A model generated the notes under the pieces. The model was given only the letters and a program-made list of their open reading frames with translations. It did not search any database and was not told where the DNA came from. A stretch of 64,000 bases of DNA from assembly GCA_016521575.1 (NCBI GenBank), contig JAEKDP010000002.1, positions 658,098 through 722,097 of the forward strand, written 5' to 3'. The position numbers and the translations under genes are program-made. Shown in pieces: positions 8,609 through 18,300 of this stretch. This stretch comes from Rhodobacteraceae bacterium F11138 (lineage in GTDB: Bacteria > Pseudomonadota > Alphaproteobacteria > Rhodobacterales > Rhodobacteraceae). Each line of letters opens with the position of its first letter. Position 1 is the stretch's first letter.

Positions 8609-9294
8609 TGGCTCATCTCCCGCGACCAGGAGATCGCATTGACATAGATACCGAGGGGATTGGCGCGCAGGCGCTCGGCGCTGCGCGGCGTCTGGATCAC
8701 GACGGTCAGGATCGCGGTCCAGCGCTCGGTCGTGGAAAGCTGGCCGTTCTCGTAGTGGCGCTCCGTCCAGGCGACGCGGAACGATCCCGGCGAGGCACGG
8801 ATGACCGAGGACACCTCGACAGCGATCTGTTGACGACCGACGCGTGTGAAGGGGTCGTTGGCGCGAGCGAAGTCGTTGAGCGCGGCCGCCCCTCGATCCG
8901 TGGTGAACTCATAGGCGCGCAACCAGTTCTGCCGCACGATAATCGGATCGGCGGGGATCGACCGGACCTGTTCGATGAAACGACCCAAATGGAAGGCGAT
9001 CTGCGGATCGGTCGGCTCGTAATCGGCGGAGGCCGGAGCGACGGTCTGGGCCTCGCCGAGCGCGTCGACCTGAACGACCCAGGGCACTACCGTGCCGCGT
9101 GCGGATTGCCAAACCAGGGCGCCAGCAAAACCCGCCGCGAGGATCAGGCTGCCGAAGGCCATGTAGCGCCAGTTGCGGGCCTGAACACGGGCGGAGCCGA
9201 TACGCTCATCCCAGACCTGCGCAGCCTTCTGATAGGGCGTCTCTGGTTGAGGTGTCTTGCCATAATGGGTGGCGGAGCGCCTGAAGAGGTTCAT
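8605..9294 (-). CDS. trbF: TrbF, VirB8-like protein
   Basis: The 229-residue protein begins with a soluble stretch, MNLFRRSATHYGKTPQPETP, followed by a membrane segment at about residues 45-63 (MAFGSLILAAGFAGALVW) and a periplasmic VirB8 domain containing WLRAYEFTTDRGAAALNDFA and FRVAWTERHYENG. VirB8 proteins nucleate assembly of the channel at the inner membrane. Its start overlaps the trbL stop (ATGA). Length is normal for TrbF. Confidence 0.93.
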   Translation of the reverse strand: MNLFRRSATHYGKTPQPETPYQKAAQVWDERIGSARVQARNWRYMAFGSLILAAGFAGALVWQSARGTVVPWVVQVDALGEAQTVAPASADYEPTDPQIAFHLGRFIEQVRSIPADPIIVRQNWLRAYEFTTDRGAAALNDFARANDPFTRVGRQQIAVEVSSVIRASPGSFRVAWTERHYENGQLSTTERWTAILTVVIQTPRSAERLRANPLGIYVNAISWSREMSQ

Positions 9295-10640
9295 GAGCGA
9301 TCCCTTTCGGAGAGATTGACGGAGGAGCCCGAGCCGTGGCTGTCACCCGACCGGACGGCATGTGCGGCAGCGCGCACACCATGGCTCATCGCCTGGCTAT
9401 GGCGCATGCGCTTGGCCCAGGCTGGCGGGCCATCGGAGGCGGACGGACCGGAAGAAGGCTCGGGCGCCGCGCCGCCGACCGTGCCCATCGAGGTGGTTCC
9501 GCCCGTCGCCGCAAAACCGCCCTTGGCACCTTCGGCGTAGCTGGACTGGATGCCGCCCGCCGCGCGAGAGGAGGCCTTCTTGAGTGGTGATGCCGCCGCA
9601 GCGGCCCCGGCGCGCGCTACACCAGCCATGCCGCCGGAGAGACCACCTCCGCCCATCGAGCCGAGCGTATAGGCGCTCGAGGCAGCGCCCGCCGCGGTGG
9701 CGCCGCCGCGTGCGAGGGCGGCACCACCGGAGAGCGCGGACCCGGCCCCGCGCGCTGCGAGCATGGTCGCCCCTCCGGCCCCGATCGTAGCGCCACCAAC
9801 GGCAAGGCCGGTGCCTATGGCCGCCCCCGCGCTGAGTTGGGGCCCGCCGGACACCAGACCCGAGGCGATGCCGGGGCCGAAGATGCCGAGGCCCAGCAGA
9901 GACAGGGCGGCCAGAACAATCGCCATGGCGTCATCGATGGTCGGCGTCACACCGCCGAAACCCGCGGTGAACTGGCCGAAGAGCGTCGATCCGATGCCGA
10001 TGATCACGGCGAGGACCAGGACCTTGATGCCGGAGGAAATGACGTTGCCAAGCACGCGCTCGGCCATGAAGGCGGTCTTGCCGAAGAGGCCGAAGGGGAT
10101 CAGAACGAAACCCGCGAGGGTCGTGAGCTTGAACTCGATCAGGGTGACGAAGAGCTGTACCGCGAGGATGAAGAAGGCGAGGATCACCAGCGCCCAGGCG
10201 AAGAACAGGCAGAGAATCTGGACGAGGTTCTCAAAGACCGCGACCCAGCCCATCAGATCGGAGATGCTCTCGAGCAGCGGCCGTCCGGCCTCAAGCCCGG
10301 TCTGGGCGACGCGGCCGGGGCGCAGAAGATCGGCGGCGGAAAACCCGGTGCCCGAGGCCATCAGACCGAGGCCCGCGAAGCTCTCGAAGACGATCCGGGC
10401 GAGGTTGTTCCAGTTGGAGATGATATAGGCGAAGACCCCGACAAAGAGCGTCTTCTTCACCAGTCTGGCAATGATGTCGTCATCGGCGCCCCAGGCCCAG
10501 AACAGCGCCGCCAGCGTCACGTCAATGACGATCAGCGTGGTGGCGATGAAGGCCACCTCGCCGCCGAGCAGCCCAAACCCGCTGTCGATGTAGCTGGTGA
10601 AGATGCCCAGGAAGTTGTCGATGACGCCGGTTCCACCCAT
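9291..10640 (-). CDS. trbL: TrbL, VirB6-like polytopic membrane protein
   Basis: The 449-residue protein has at least five or six hydrophobic helices in the first 270 residues (for example GEVAFIATTLIVIDVTLAAL and LCLFFAWALVILAFFILAVQ) and a long Gly/Ala/Ser-rich tail of about 170 residues. This is the usual plan of TrbL, the inner-membrane channel component through which the DNA substrate passes. The start at 10640 lies 3 bases after the trbK stop. Confidence 0.93.
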   Translation of the reverse strand: MGGTGVIDNFLGIFTSYIDSGFGLLGGEVAFIATTLIVIDVTLAALFWAWGADDDIIARLVKKTLFVGVFAYIISNWNNLARIVFESFAGLGLMASGTGFSAADLLRPGRVAQTGLEAGRPLLESISDLMGWVAVFENLVQILCLFFAWALVILAFFILAVQLFVTLIEFKLTTLAGFVLIPFGLFGKTAFMAERVLGNVISSGIKVLVLAVIIGIGSTLFGQFTAGFGGVTPTIDDAMAIVLAALSLLGLGIFGPGIASGLVSGGPQLSAGAAIGTGLAVGGATIGAGGATMLAARGAGSALSGGAALARGGATAAGAASSAYTLGSMGGGGLSGGMAGVARAGAAAAASPLKKASSRAAGGIQSSYAEGAKGGFAATGGTTSMGTVGGAAPEPSSGPSASDGPPAWAKRMRHSQAMSHGVRAAAHAVRSGDSHGSGSSVNLSERDRS

Positions 10641-10643
10641 GGC

Positions 10644-10931
10644 TCACTGATCTCCCGGACGCTGCGGCGCTTCGGGTGCAGGCGTCCGGCCGAGGAACCG
10701 GTCACGGCTCTCGGCCCAGGCGGCGAGGCAATCGGCATCGCTGGCGGCGGCCTCGCCAAGCTGCTGGCACCGGCGCAGCGTCGCGCGGAGAGGATCGGCA
10801 GACGGCTGGAGCGCGGGCGCGGTGCTGACCGGCGCGGGCCCCTCCTCCCGCGTGACCTCGATCACCGTGGCGGTGATCGCGATCGCCACGAACGCGATGG
10901 CCGCGATCCGGGCCAGCATCTTCCCCTCCAT
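10644..10931 (-). CDS. trbK: TrbK-like entry-exclusion protein
   Basis: The 95-residue protein starts MEGKMLARIAAIAFVAIAIT, a membrane or signal segment, followed by a charged region with two Cys residues (RRCQQLGEAAASDADCLAAW). This matches the TrbK-alt family placed between trbJ and trbL. TrbK proteins exclude entry of a second copy of the same element. There is no Cys at the end of the hydrophobic segment, so unlike RP4 TrbK it is probably not a lipoprotein. The frame is open further upstream (to 11285), but that part overlaps trbJ and is not credible. Confidence 0.8.
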   Translation of the reverse strand: MEGKMLARIAAIAFVAIAITATVIEVTREEGPAPVSTAPALQPSADPLRATLRRCQQLGEAAASDADCLAAWAESRDRFLGRTPAPEAPQRPGDQ

Positions 10932-10948
10932 CGTCTCCCCTCCCGGCC

Positions 10949-11731
10949 TCAGTTGAACATCTGTCCATTGCCGGGCTGGTAGCCCGCGCCCGGCGTCAGG
11001 AAGCGCTCGCGCTGGATGCGGCCCTGTTCTGCAGCGGTGGCACGCTCGGCCTCGGTCAGCGCGTTGGCGCGACCGTTTGCCGAGATCACCGCGATCAGAT
11101 CCGAGAGCTGCTGCGATTGCAGCGCGAGGAGCTGGTTGCCCGCCTGCGTGGCCTGCAGAGCACCGACAGCGTTCTGGCTCTGCCCCACGAGGGCGGACAT
11201 CTCGGCACGATTGGCTTCGATATTGCCAACGACTCCGGCCTGCACGCGCATCGCATCCTGCAGACCACCGACGGTGTTCTCCCAACGGGACCGGGCCTCA
11301 GCGATCAGCTGCTGGTCGGTCGCCGTCAGGGAGAGGTTGCCATAGTCCTGCTGGAACATCTGGTCGATGCTCTGCACGTCGAAGGCGATGTTCTGCGCCT
11401 GGGCCAGGAGTTGCTGTGTGCGGCTGACGTTCTGCTGGATTTGGTGGAGCGCGGAATACGGCAGGTTGGCGAGATTGCGCGCCTGGTTGATCAGCATCTG
11501 CGCTTCGTTCTGGAGCTGTGCGATCTGGTTGTTGATCTGCTCCAGAGCGCGCGCCGCGGTCAGGAGGTTTTCGGCATGGTTGGTCGGGTCGTAGACGATG
11601 AAAGGCCCCCCGCCGATGCCGAAGAGCGCATGGGCGGGGGGCGCTGCGATGGGCGACATGGCCATGGGCATCGCCAGCGCGAGGGCGAACAGCGACGGGC
11701 CGGCGAACCGAAACGTAATCTTGCGTGTCAT
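10949..11731 (-). CDS. trbJ: TrbJ, VirB5-like pilus-associated protein
   Basis: The 260-residue protein has a Sec signal peptide (LFALALAMPMAMSPIAAPPA, cut near A-H-A-L) and a long helical, Gln-rich body (LEQINNQIAQLQNEAQMLIN, ALHQIQQNVSRTQQLLAQAQ). This is typical of TrbJ/VirB5 minor pilins that help contact the recipient. It overlaps the end of trbE by 4 bases. The pattern of coiled helices and the Gly-rich tail are normal. Confidence 0.92.
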   Translation of the reverse strand: MTRKITFRFAGPSLFALALAMPMAMSPIAAPPAHALFGIGGGPFIVYDPTNHAENLLTAARALEQINNQIAQLQNEAQMLINQARNLANLPYSALHQIQQNVSRTQQLLAQAQNIAFDVQSIDQMFQQDYGNLSLTATDQQLIAEARSRWENTVGGLQDAMRVQAGVVGNIEANRAEMSALVGQSQNAVGALQATQAGNQLLALQSQQLSDLIAVISANGRANALTEAERATAAEQGRIQRERFLTPGAGYQPGNGQMFN

Positions 11732-14238
11732 GGTGTGACTTCCTCTTCTTCAAGGTCGATGTCGGCGTCCTCAACAACAGCGGAGGCCGGAGATTCCCCT
11801 TCTGCGTCGATGGCGAGATTGGTGAGGTCAGGGATCAGGTCGGCGGCCCAATCGAGGCCATGCGCCTTCAGCCAGGCGGCGAGGAAGCCGTCTTGGCCGT
11901 GCCCGGCGCAGATTTCGGCAATCAGCGCCTGATCCGATTTGGACGACGCCGCGCAAAGGGCCAGTCCGACATCGCTGAGACCCAGCTCGAACAGCCGGTT
12001 GCCGCGCCGCGACTGACAGTAGTAGTCGCGCTTGGGCGTGGCTCGCGCGAGGATCTCGATCTGCCGGTCATTGAGGCCGAAGCGGCGATAGATCGCGGTG
12101 ATTTGAGGCTCGATGGCCCGCTCATTCGGCAGCAGGAGCCGCGTCGGGCAGCTTTCGATGATCGCCGGCGCGATGGTACTGCCATCGATGTCGCTGAGGC
12201 TCTGCGTCGCGAAGATCACCGAGGCGTTCTTCTTCCTCAGCGTCTTCAGCCACTCGCGGAGCTGCTCCGCGAAGGCATCGTCATCGAGCGCGAGCCAACC
12301 CTCGTCGATGATGAGCAGCGTGGGTCGTCCGTCGAGCCGATCACCGATCCGGTGGAACAGGTATGAGAGGACGGCGGGCGCCGCGCCAGTTCCCACCAGC
12401 CCCTCGATCTCGAAGGCCTGCACATCCGCCGATCCCAGTTGTTCGGTCTCGGCATCGAGCAGCCGGCCATAGGGTCCACCGACGCAATATGCGCGCAACG
12501 CCTGCTTCAGGTCGTTGGACTGCAGCAGGACCGCGAGGCCGGTGATGGTCCGCTCGCCCACAGGGGCCGAGGCCAGCGAGGTCAGTGCCGTCCAGATATG
12601 TTCCTTCACATCCGGGGTAATCTGGATGTTCTCGCGCGTCAGGATGGCGACAATCCAGTCAGCCGCCCAAGCGCGCTCCGACGTCTCGTGAATGCGGGCC
12701 AGCGGCTGTAGCGAGACGGAACTCTCGTCCGCGTCGGTCAGCTCTCCGCCGAGGTCATGCCAGTCGCCGCCCATGGAAAGCGCGGCGGCGCGGATAGAAC
12801 CGCCGAAGTCGAAGGCGAAGATCTGGCTGCGCGAGTACCGCCGGAACTGAAGCGCCATCAGCGCCAGCAACACGGATTTGCCCGCGCCGGTCGGGCCGAC
12901 GACGAGTGTGTGCCCGACATCGCCGACATGGAGAGAAAACCGGAACGGGGTGGAGCCTTCGGTCCTGGCGTAGAGCAACGGAGCGTCGCCGAAATGCTCA
13001 TCCTGTTCCGGCCCCGCCCAGACCGCCGAGAGCGGGATCATATGGGCGAGATTCAATGTGCTGATCGGTGGCTGGCGGACATTGGCATAGGCATGCCCGG
13101 GCAAACTTCCGAGCCAGGCATCGACCGCATTGACCGTCTCGACCATGACGGTGAAATCACGGGACTGGACGATCTTCTCGACCAGCCGCAGCTTCTCGTC
13201 AGCGCGGCGGACATCCTCGTCCCAGACCGTGATCGTCGCAGTGACATAGGCAATGCCAGCCACATCCGCGCCGAGTTCCTGCAAGGCCATATCTGCGTCA
13301 GCGGCCTTGTTCGCCGCGTCTGTATCGACCAGTGCGGATTGCTCGTTGGTCATCACCTCTTTGAGGATCGCGGCGATGCTCTTGCGTTTGGCAAACCACT
13401 GACGACGTATCCGGGTCAGCAGTTTTGCCGCATCCAGCTTGTCCATGAGGATGGCCCGGGTCGACCAGCGATAGGGAAAGGCCAGCCGGTTCAGCTCGTC
13501 GAGCAAGCCCGGGGTCGTGGTTCCGGGAAAGCCCGTGATCGTCAGGACGCGGAGATGATGATCGCCCAGACGCGGCTCCAGCCCACCGGCCAGCGGCTGG
13601 TCGGGCAAGAGCGCGTCGAGATAGACCGGCACCTCGGGCACGCGCACGCGGTGCCGGTTGGTCGAAATCGTCGAATGCAGGTAGGTCAGCGTAGCGGCGT
13701 CATCGAGCCAGTGGCAGTCCGGCATGAAGCCGTCGAGCAGCGCCAGCACGCGATCGGTGCGGTCGATGAAACCGCGCACCTGTTCCCAGGGGTTCACACC
13801 TGAGGTCTCGCGGCCCTCGTAGAGCCAGGACTCCGAACGTGCTGCATCCTCGGCGGGCGGAAGCCAGAGGAGGGTCAGGAAATAGCCGGAGACGAAGTGG
13901 CTTCCCTCCTCTTCGAAGTCGGCCTTGCGCTCGGCATCGACCAGCGCCGATGCTGCATCGGGGAAGGTGCTCACCGGATAGGTGGCAGCCTCAGAGCGCT
14001 GTGCTTCCACGAAGATCGCCCAGCCGGACCCGAGGCGGCGGAAGGCGTTGTTCAGCCGTCCTGCCACCGCGACCAGTTCGGCCGCGACGGCGCTGTCCAG
14101 ATCGGGCCCCCGAAACTTCGCCGTCCTCTGAAACGAGCCATCCTTGTTGAGGACCACGCCCTCCCCAACCAGCGCCACCCAGGGCAGGTAATCGGCGAGG
14201 CGCGAGGCGGTGCGGCGGTATTCTGCGAGATTCATCAT
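11728..14238 (-). CDS. trbE: TrbE, VirB4-like secretion ATPase
   Basis: At 836 residues this is the size of TrbE. The C-terminal RecA-like domain has Walker A VGPTGAGKS near residue 450 and Walker B LLIIDEGWLAL near 645, followed by KTLRKKNASVIFATQSLSDI. VirB4 ATPases sit at the cytoplasmic base of the channel and power pilus assembly and transport. Two ATGs are possible (14238 or 14235). The 3' end overlaps trbJ by 4 bases. No motif appears to be missing. Confidence 0.96.
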   Translation of the reverse strand: MMNLAEYRRTASRLADYLPWVALVGEGVVLNKDGSFQRTAKFRGPDLDSAVAAELVAVAGRLNNAFRRLGSGWAIFVEAQRSEAATYPVSTFPDAASALVDAERKADFEEEGSHFVSGYFLTLLWLPPAEDAARSESWLYEGRETSGVNPWEQVRGFIDRTDRVLALLDGFMPDCHWLDDAATLTYLHSTISTNRHRVRVPEVPVYLDALLPDQPLAGGLEPRLGDHHLRVLTITGFPGTTTPGLLDELNRLAFPYRWSTRAILMDKLDAAKLLTRIRRQWFAKRKSIAAILKEVMTNEQSALVDTDAANKAADADMALQELGADVAGIAYVTATITVWDEDVRRADEKLRLVEKIVQSRDFTVMVETVNAVDAWLGSLPGHAYANVRQPPISTLNLAHMIPLSAVWAGPEQDEHFGDAPLLYARTEGSTPFRFSLHVGDVGHTLVVGPTGAGKSVLLALMALQFRRYSRSQIFAFDFGGSIRAAALSMGGDWHDLGGELTDADESSVSLQPLARIHETSERAWAADWIVAILTRENIQITPDVKEHIWTALTSLASAPVGERTITGLAVLLQSNDLKQALRAYCVGGPYGRLLDAETEQLGSADVQAFEIEGLVGTGAAPAVLSYLFHRIGDRLDGRPTLLIIDEGWLALDDDAFAEQLREWLKTLRKKNASVIFATQSLSDIDGSTIAPAIIESCPTRLLLPNERAIEPQITAIYRRFGLNDRQIEILARATPKRDYYCQSRRGNRLFELGLSDVGLALCAASSKSDQALIAEICAGHGQDGFLAAWLKAHGLDWAADLIPDLTNLAIDAEGESPASAVVEDADIDLEEEEVTP

Positions 14239-14244
14239 GGGGGT

Positions 14245-14526
14245 TCACATCGAGAGATGACCGGGAATGCGCAAATGGCGGCGGGCGACCTCGACGAAGA
14301 GCGGATCGCGCCTGGCCGCCCAGACAGCAGCGATGTGGCCGACGGCCCAGATCAGGATCCCGACCAGCCAGAGCTGAAGCCCGAGGCCGACCGCACCGGC
14401 GAGCGTGCCATTCAGAATGGCAACCGAGCGCGGTGCGCCGCCGAGCAGGATCGGCTCGGTCAGCGCGCGGTGGACCGGCACGCTGAACCCCGGCACAGCG
14501 TCGAGGGCCTCGAAACTCACCGCCAT
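14245..14526 (-). CDS. trbD: TrbD, VirB3-like protein
   Basis: The 93-residue protein has the motif VPVHRALTEPILLGGAPRSV at residues 16-35, then two hydrophobic segments (LAGAVGLGLQLWLVGILIWA), then RRDPLFVEVARRHL. This is the VirB3/TrbD pattern. It is an inner-membrane partner of the VirB4-type ATPase encoded next. Start and trbC stop share one base (TGATG). Confidence 0.92.
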   Translation of the reverse strand: MAVSFEALDAVPGFSVPVHRALTEPILLGGAPRSVAILNGTLAGAVGLGLQLWLVGILIWAVGHIAAVWAARRDPLFVEVARRHLRIPGHLSM

Positions 14527-14858
14527 CAGATCAGCGCTCCGCCACCAAAGCTGAAGAAGCTCAGGAAGAAGGACGAGGCCGCAAAGGCGATGGAAATCCC
14601 GAAGACTATCTGGATCAGCCGCCGGAAACCGCCGCCGGTATCGCCGAAGGCCAGCGTCAGACCGGTGACGATGATGATGATCACCGCCACAATCTTGGCC
14701 ACCGGCCCCTCGACGGAGTCGAGGATGGATTGCAGAGGCGCTTCCCAGGGCATGGAGGACCCGGAGGCATGGGCGGCCGGAGCCATGAAGAGACTGACAT
14801 AGGTGACGGCGGCGGCCGTGGCGGTGTGATGGCGGATGCGCAAGGCGTGACGGATCAT
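14526..14858 (-). CDS. trbC: TrbC, VirB2-like pilin precursor
   Basis: The 110-residue protein has a long leader ending in APAAHASGSSMPWE and two hydrophobic segments (IVAVIIIIVTGLTLAFGD and the C-terminal FGISIAFAASSFFLSFFSFG). This is the structure of conjugative pilins. In RP4 the TrbC prepilin is trimmed and cyclised by TraF; a TraF-type peptidase is encoded at 28.5-29.1 kb. The start overlaps the trbB stop by 4 bases. Confidence 0.92.
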   Translation of the reverse strand: MIRHALRIRHHTATAAAVTYVSLFMAPAAHASGSSMPWEAPLQSILDSVEGPVAKIVAVIIIIVTGLTLAFGDTGGGFRRLIQIVFGISIAFAASSFFLSFFSFGGGALI

Positions 14859-15850
14859 GCGGGATCTCCTTGTTCGTGAGTGGTGGGATCTGAAATGGCA
14901 GGTGAAATCCGGTAGTCGCCGTCGGCCCCGAGGCCCTTGACGCGGGCGAGTTCGGCCAGACGGCGTGCGGAGCCGCGCCCGGCCAGGACGGCTACGAGAT
15001 CGATGGTCTCCGCGATCATTGCCCGCGGCACGGTAACGACGGCTTCCTGGATGAGTTGTTCGAGCCGACGCAGCGCGCCAATCCCGGAACCGGCATGGAT
15101 GGTGCCGATCCCGCCCGGATGTCCGGTGCCCCAGGCTTTGAGCAGGTCCAGCGCCTCGGCGCCACGCACCTCACCGATCGGAATACGATCGGGGCGCAGA
15201 CGCAGCGAAGAGCGAACCAGATCGGACAGGCTTGCAACGCCGTCTTTGGTACGCATCGCCACGAGGTTCGGCGCGGCGCATTGCAGTTCCCGGGTGTCCT
15301 CAATGATCACGACGCGATCGGAGGTCTTGGCCACCTCGGCGAGCAGCGCATTGGTCAGCGTGGTCTTGCCGGTCGAGGTGCCCCCCGCCACCAGGATATT
15401 GGCACGGGTAGCGACCGCCTGACGCAGCGCCTCGGCCTGCATCAAGGTCATGATCCCGGCGGCGACGTAGTCGTCGAGCGTGAACACTGCGACAGCAGGC
15501 TTGCGAATGGCGAAGGCCGGCGCTGCGACCACGGGAGGCAATAGCCCCTCGAAGCGCTCGCCTGTTTCCGGAAGCTCCGCAGAGACGCGCGGGGACAGGC
15601 CGTGAACTTCGACGCCAACATGGTGCGCGACCAGCCGAACGATGCGCTCGCCGTCCGCTGCGCTGAGCGTCTTGCCACTGTCGGCCAGCCCCTCGGAAAG
15701 TCGGTCGACCCAGAGCCGCCCATCGGGGTTGAGCATCACCTCGACGGTCATGGGGTCGTCCAGAAACGCGGCGATCGCCGGCCCGAGCGCGGTGCGCAGC
15801 ATCCGCGCGCCTCTACGGATCACCTCTGGTCTCTGATCGGTCTTCGCCAT
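14855..15850 (-). CDS. trbB: TrbB, VirB11-like ATPase
   Basis: The 331-residue protein has the VirB11 plan: an N-terminal domain, Walker [12 protein letters not shown] near residue 155, the Asp box [12 protein letters not shown], and the His box [17 protein letters not shown]. Hexameric VirB11 ATPases drive pilus assembly and switch the channel to DNA transport. It is the first gene of the trb block here. In related elements copG-traG lies directly upstream; in this window a 7-kb insert separates them, so trb now needs its own promoter. Confidence 0.95.
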   Translation of the reverse strand: MAKTDQRPEVIRRGARMLRTALGPAIAAFLDDPMTVEVMLNPDGRLWVDRLSEGLADSGKTLSAADGERIVRLVAHHVGVEVHGLSPRVSAELPETGERFEGLLPPVVAAPAFAIRKPAVAVFTLDDYVAAGIMTLMQAEALRQAVATRANILVAGGTSTGKTTLTNALLAEVAKTSDRVVIIEDTRELQCAAPNLVAMRTKDGVASLSDLVRSSLRLRPDRIPIGEVRGAEALDLLKAWGTGHPGGIGTIHAGSGIGALRRLEQLIQEAVVTVPRAMIAETIDLVAVLAGRGSARRLAELARVKGLGADGDYRISPAISDPTTHEQGDPA

Positions 15851-16311
15851 GCCGGCCCCGCTCCTTTGCAGGCGCCTCCAACAGGCCGCCCTGGATCGGG
15901 GTCGATTAAGAAAGCCGTAAAAGCCTGCGGCTCAACAGGTTTCCGAGGGGCGTAGTAGCCTAGCGTGCAATGACAGGAAAACGGCGGAATGATCCCCAGT
16001 TTCACTCCGGGAGGAAGGCATCGTGGCAACCGCCATGAGAACATGGTGAATTCGGACAGAAAGCGGTCGTTGGCTGCGAAGAGGCTCAAAGGCCGGTTTA
16101 GTGCTTAAAGGCCTAAAGGCAATTTACCAACTTGCACCGCTAGTCACCGCCTATCGGGCGGCTGACAGAGTTGTGTGGGGCGCGATATTTGGGTTGCAAC
16201 CACGCCGCGAGACGCCGAGAGTTCCGCTTGCCTACGAAGAGTTGTAGAATAGTCCCTTTTTCAAATCCTACCTTGGTTGTGCGGAAAGATTCTTTGCGGT
16301 GGAGCTTGCCC
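15851..16311. other. Intergenic region between trbB and the OLD nuclease gene
   Basis: This divergent gap should hold the promoters of the trb operon (minus strand) and of the Gabija-like pair (plus strand). I see no convincing gene. A short hairpin, CCGCC-TATCG-GGCGG, lies near 16146-16160. The stretch near 15975-16030 (GGAATGATCCCCAG and following) gives a faint impression of an insertion-sequence end, but I cannot support that. GGAG at 16301-16304 is the ribosome binding site of the nuclease gene. Confidence 0.4.
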
Positions 16312-18300
16312 ATGAAAATTGAGAATATTGCCGTGCGCAATTTTCGCTGCTTCGGTCCCGACTGGATGGAAATCAGCCTGGAAGAGCAGGTAACGGCCTT
16401 CGTCGGAGGGAACGGCTCAGGCAAGACGGCGCTCTTCCAGGCGCTTTCCCGTCTCTTTGGAGTGACGAGGGCGGACAGGACCGTCACAAAGAAAGACTTC
16501 CATATCGCGCAGAACGAAGAGGAGCTGCCGGACGGGCGGGCTCTGGAAATCGAGTGTCTGCTCGGCTTCCCAGAGCTCGACGAAGAAGAGGACGAAGACG
16601 CTTCGGCCGTCCCCGACTTTTTCAATCACATGGCTGCTTCTGGCCCCGATGAACCGCTAAAGGCGCGCATGCGGCTTATCGCCAGGTGGATCGAAGACGG
16701 CACGCCTGACGGGACCGTCGAAGAAGACATCAGATGGATCACGACCCTCGGCAACGAATTTGAATGGGAGACGCTTCCGAAAGTCTCCGCTGTGGATCGC
16801 GCGAGCATACAGGTTGTCTACGTTCCCGCTCTTCGCAACGCGGCCGACCGTGTCACCGAGCTCCTGAAAGGACGCCTATGGCGAGCGGCGCTATGGTCAG
16901 GTGATCTTGGCGCCCGCGCGACGGAAGGGGCCGAGCTTATCCAGAACCAGTTCGATCAGGAAGCCCCGGCAAGCTTCATCATTGAGCGTCTGACGCACAG
17001 GTGGCAGCAGGTTTACGAAGGCGACACCGACACAACCCCTAATCTTCGGCTGATTGAGAGCAGGATCGAAGATCTTGTCCGGCGCGCGGAGTTCGTTTTT
17101 CATCCTGACGAGGCCGGTCGAAACCGAATCCTCACCGATCTCAGTGACGGACAGCGCTCGCTTTTCCACGTCGCTCTGACGGCTGCAACCCTCGAGACCG
17201 AACAGGCTGCGCTTGCCCTCGCTGCGGCGGAGAGCCCGTTCGATCAGGAGAAGCTGAGGCGCACGCATCTGACGATTCTCGCGATTGAAGAGCCTGAAAA
17301 CAGCCTCTCCCCATTCTTCTTGTCTCGGATCGTGACGTTGGCGCGGGAAATCGGCGAGATGAGCACGGCGCAGGCGCTCATTTCGAGCCATAGCGCCAGC
17401 ATCCTCTCCCGCATCGAGGCGGACGAAGTTCGCTACTTTCGGCTTGACCGCCAGACGCGCCGCGCGAGCGTCAGGCTGCTGACCTTGCCTGAAGACGATG
17501 TACAAGCCAGCACATATGTCCGCCTCGCGGTCCGTTCCTACCCCGAACTATATTTTGCGCGGTTCGTGATTCTGGCGGAGGGGGACTCGGAGCGAGTCGT
17601 TCTGCCCCGTTTAGCCGAAGCAAGAGGCGTTCCGCTTGACCCGTCATTCGTGCCGGTCGTGCCTTTGGGCGGTCGCTATGTCTCGCACTTCTGGAGACTG
17701 CTCACCGATCTCGGCATCCCTCACGCGACACTGCTCGACTTCGATCTTGGCCGCACCCATGGCGGAGCCAACATGATCCGAACGGCGTTCGCGGCTCTAG
17801 AAGAGGTGGATCGCGACCTGACTGCAAATCCCCTCGTTATTGATGGCACGATCAGTCTCGACGATCTCGAAGATTTGGATGACGAAGATGTTCTGGAAGA
17901 TTGGGCGAAAAATGACTGGCTTCAGGCTCTCAGACATGAAGCCGTCTTCTTTTCCGACCCCATCGACTTGGATTTCGCGATGCTTGAGGCGTTTCCTGCG
18001 GCGTACCAGCACCCCAATCCGGGTGGACGAGGCCCTAGGACGACAGCAGAGGCGATTGCCGAGAAAAAAAGGGTGGTCCTGAAAACCAACGGGAATCCCG
18101 ACATCTACGACGGCGAGCAATGGGACGATAGCTTCACCTGGTATCCATATCTTTTCCTCAGCCGCAGCAAACCGGAGACCCATCTCGCCGCGCTGAGCAG
18201 GATCGCTCGTCGAAACCTCGCTCGGCGCGCACCCCCGGAACTACGCGCCCTGATCGATCATGTCAGAGACGTTCTGTTTCCTGAGCCGGCTGAAGACTGA
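16312..18300 (+). CDS. OLD-family ATPase-nuclease, Gabija GajA-like
   Basis: The 662-residue protein joins an ABC-type ATPase to a Toprim nuclease. Visible motifs are Walker A GGNGSGKTALF (about residue 33), LSDGQRSLFHVAL as a degenerate signature, Walker B LTILAIEEPENSLSP (about 322), the SSHSASILSRI switch, and then Toprim FVILAEGDSERVVLPRL (about 418) with LLDFDLGRTHGG (about 475). OLD proteins of class 2 are encoded next to a UvrD-like helicase, and that pair is the Gabija anti-phage system: GajA nicks DNA when nucleotide pools fall. The start at 16312 (MKIENIAVRNFRCF) has GGAG 7 bases upstream; an earlier start at 16171 would add an unrelated leader. The stop overlaps the next start (TGATG). 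At 662 residues it is longer than the reference GajA, so 'Gabija-like' is an inference. Confidence 0.85.
   Translation: MKIENIAVRNFRCFGPDWMEISLEEQVTAFVGGNGSGKTALFQALSRLFGVTRADRTVTKKDFHIAQNEEELPDGRALEIECLLGFPELDEEEDEDASAVPDFFNHMAASGPDEPLKARMRLIARWIEDGTPDGTVEEDIRWITTLGNEFEWETLPKVSAVDRASIQVVYVPALRNAADRVTELLKGRLWRAALWSGDLGARATEGAELIQNQFDQEAPASFIIERLTHRWQQVYEGDTDTTPNLRLIESRIEDLVRRAEFVFHPDEAGRNRILTDLSDGQRSLFHVALTAATLETEQAALALAAAESPFDQEKLRRTHLTILAIEEPENSLSPFFLSRIVTLAREIGEMSTAQALISSHSASILSRIEADEVRYFRLDRQTRRASVRLLTLPEDDVQASTYVRLAVRSYPELYFARFVILAEGDSERVVLPRLAEARGVPLDPSFVPVVPLGGRYVSHFWRLLTDLGIPHATLLDFDLGRTHGGANMIRTAFAALEEVDRDLTANPLVIDGTISLDDLEDLDDEDVLEDWAKNDWLQALRHEAVFFSDPIDLDFAMLEAFPAAYQHPNPGGRGPRTTAEAIAEKKRVVLKTNGNPDIYDGEQWDDSFTWYPYLFLSRSKPETHLAALSRIARRNLARRAPPELRALIDHVRDVLFPEPAED

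Noticed and set aside
15960-16040. Possible end of an insertion sequence near GGAATGATCCCCAG
   Set aside because: Only a vague resemblance; no matching second end, transposase remnant or target duplication was found.
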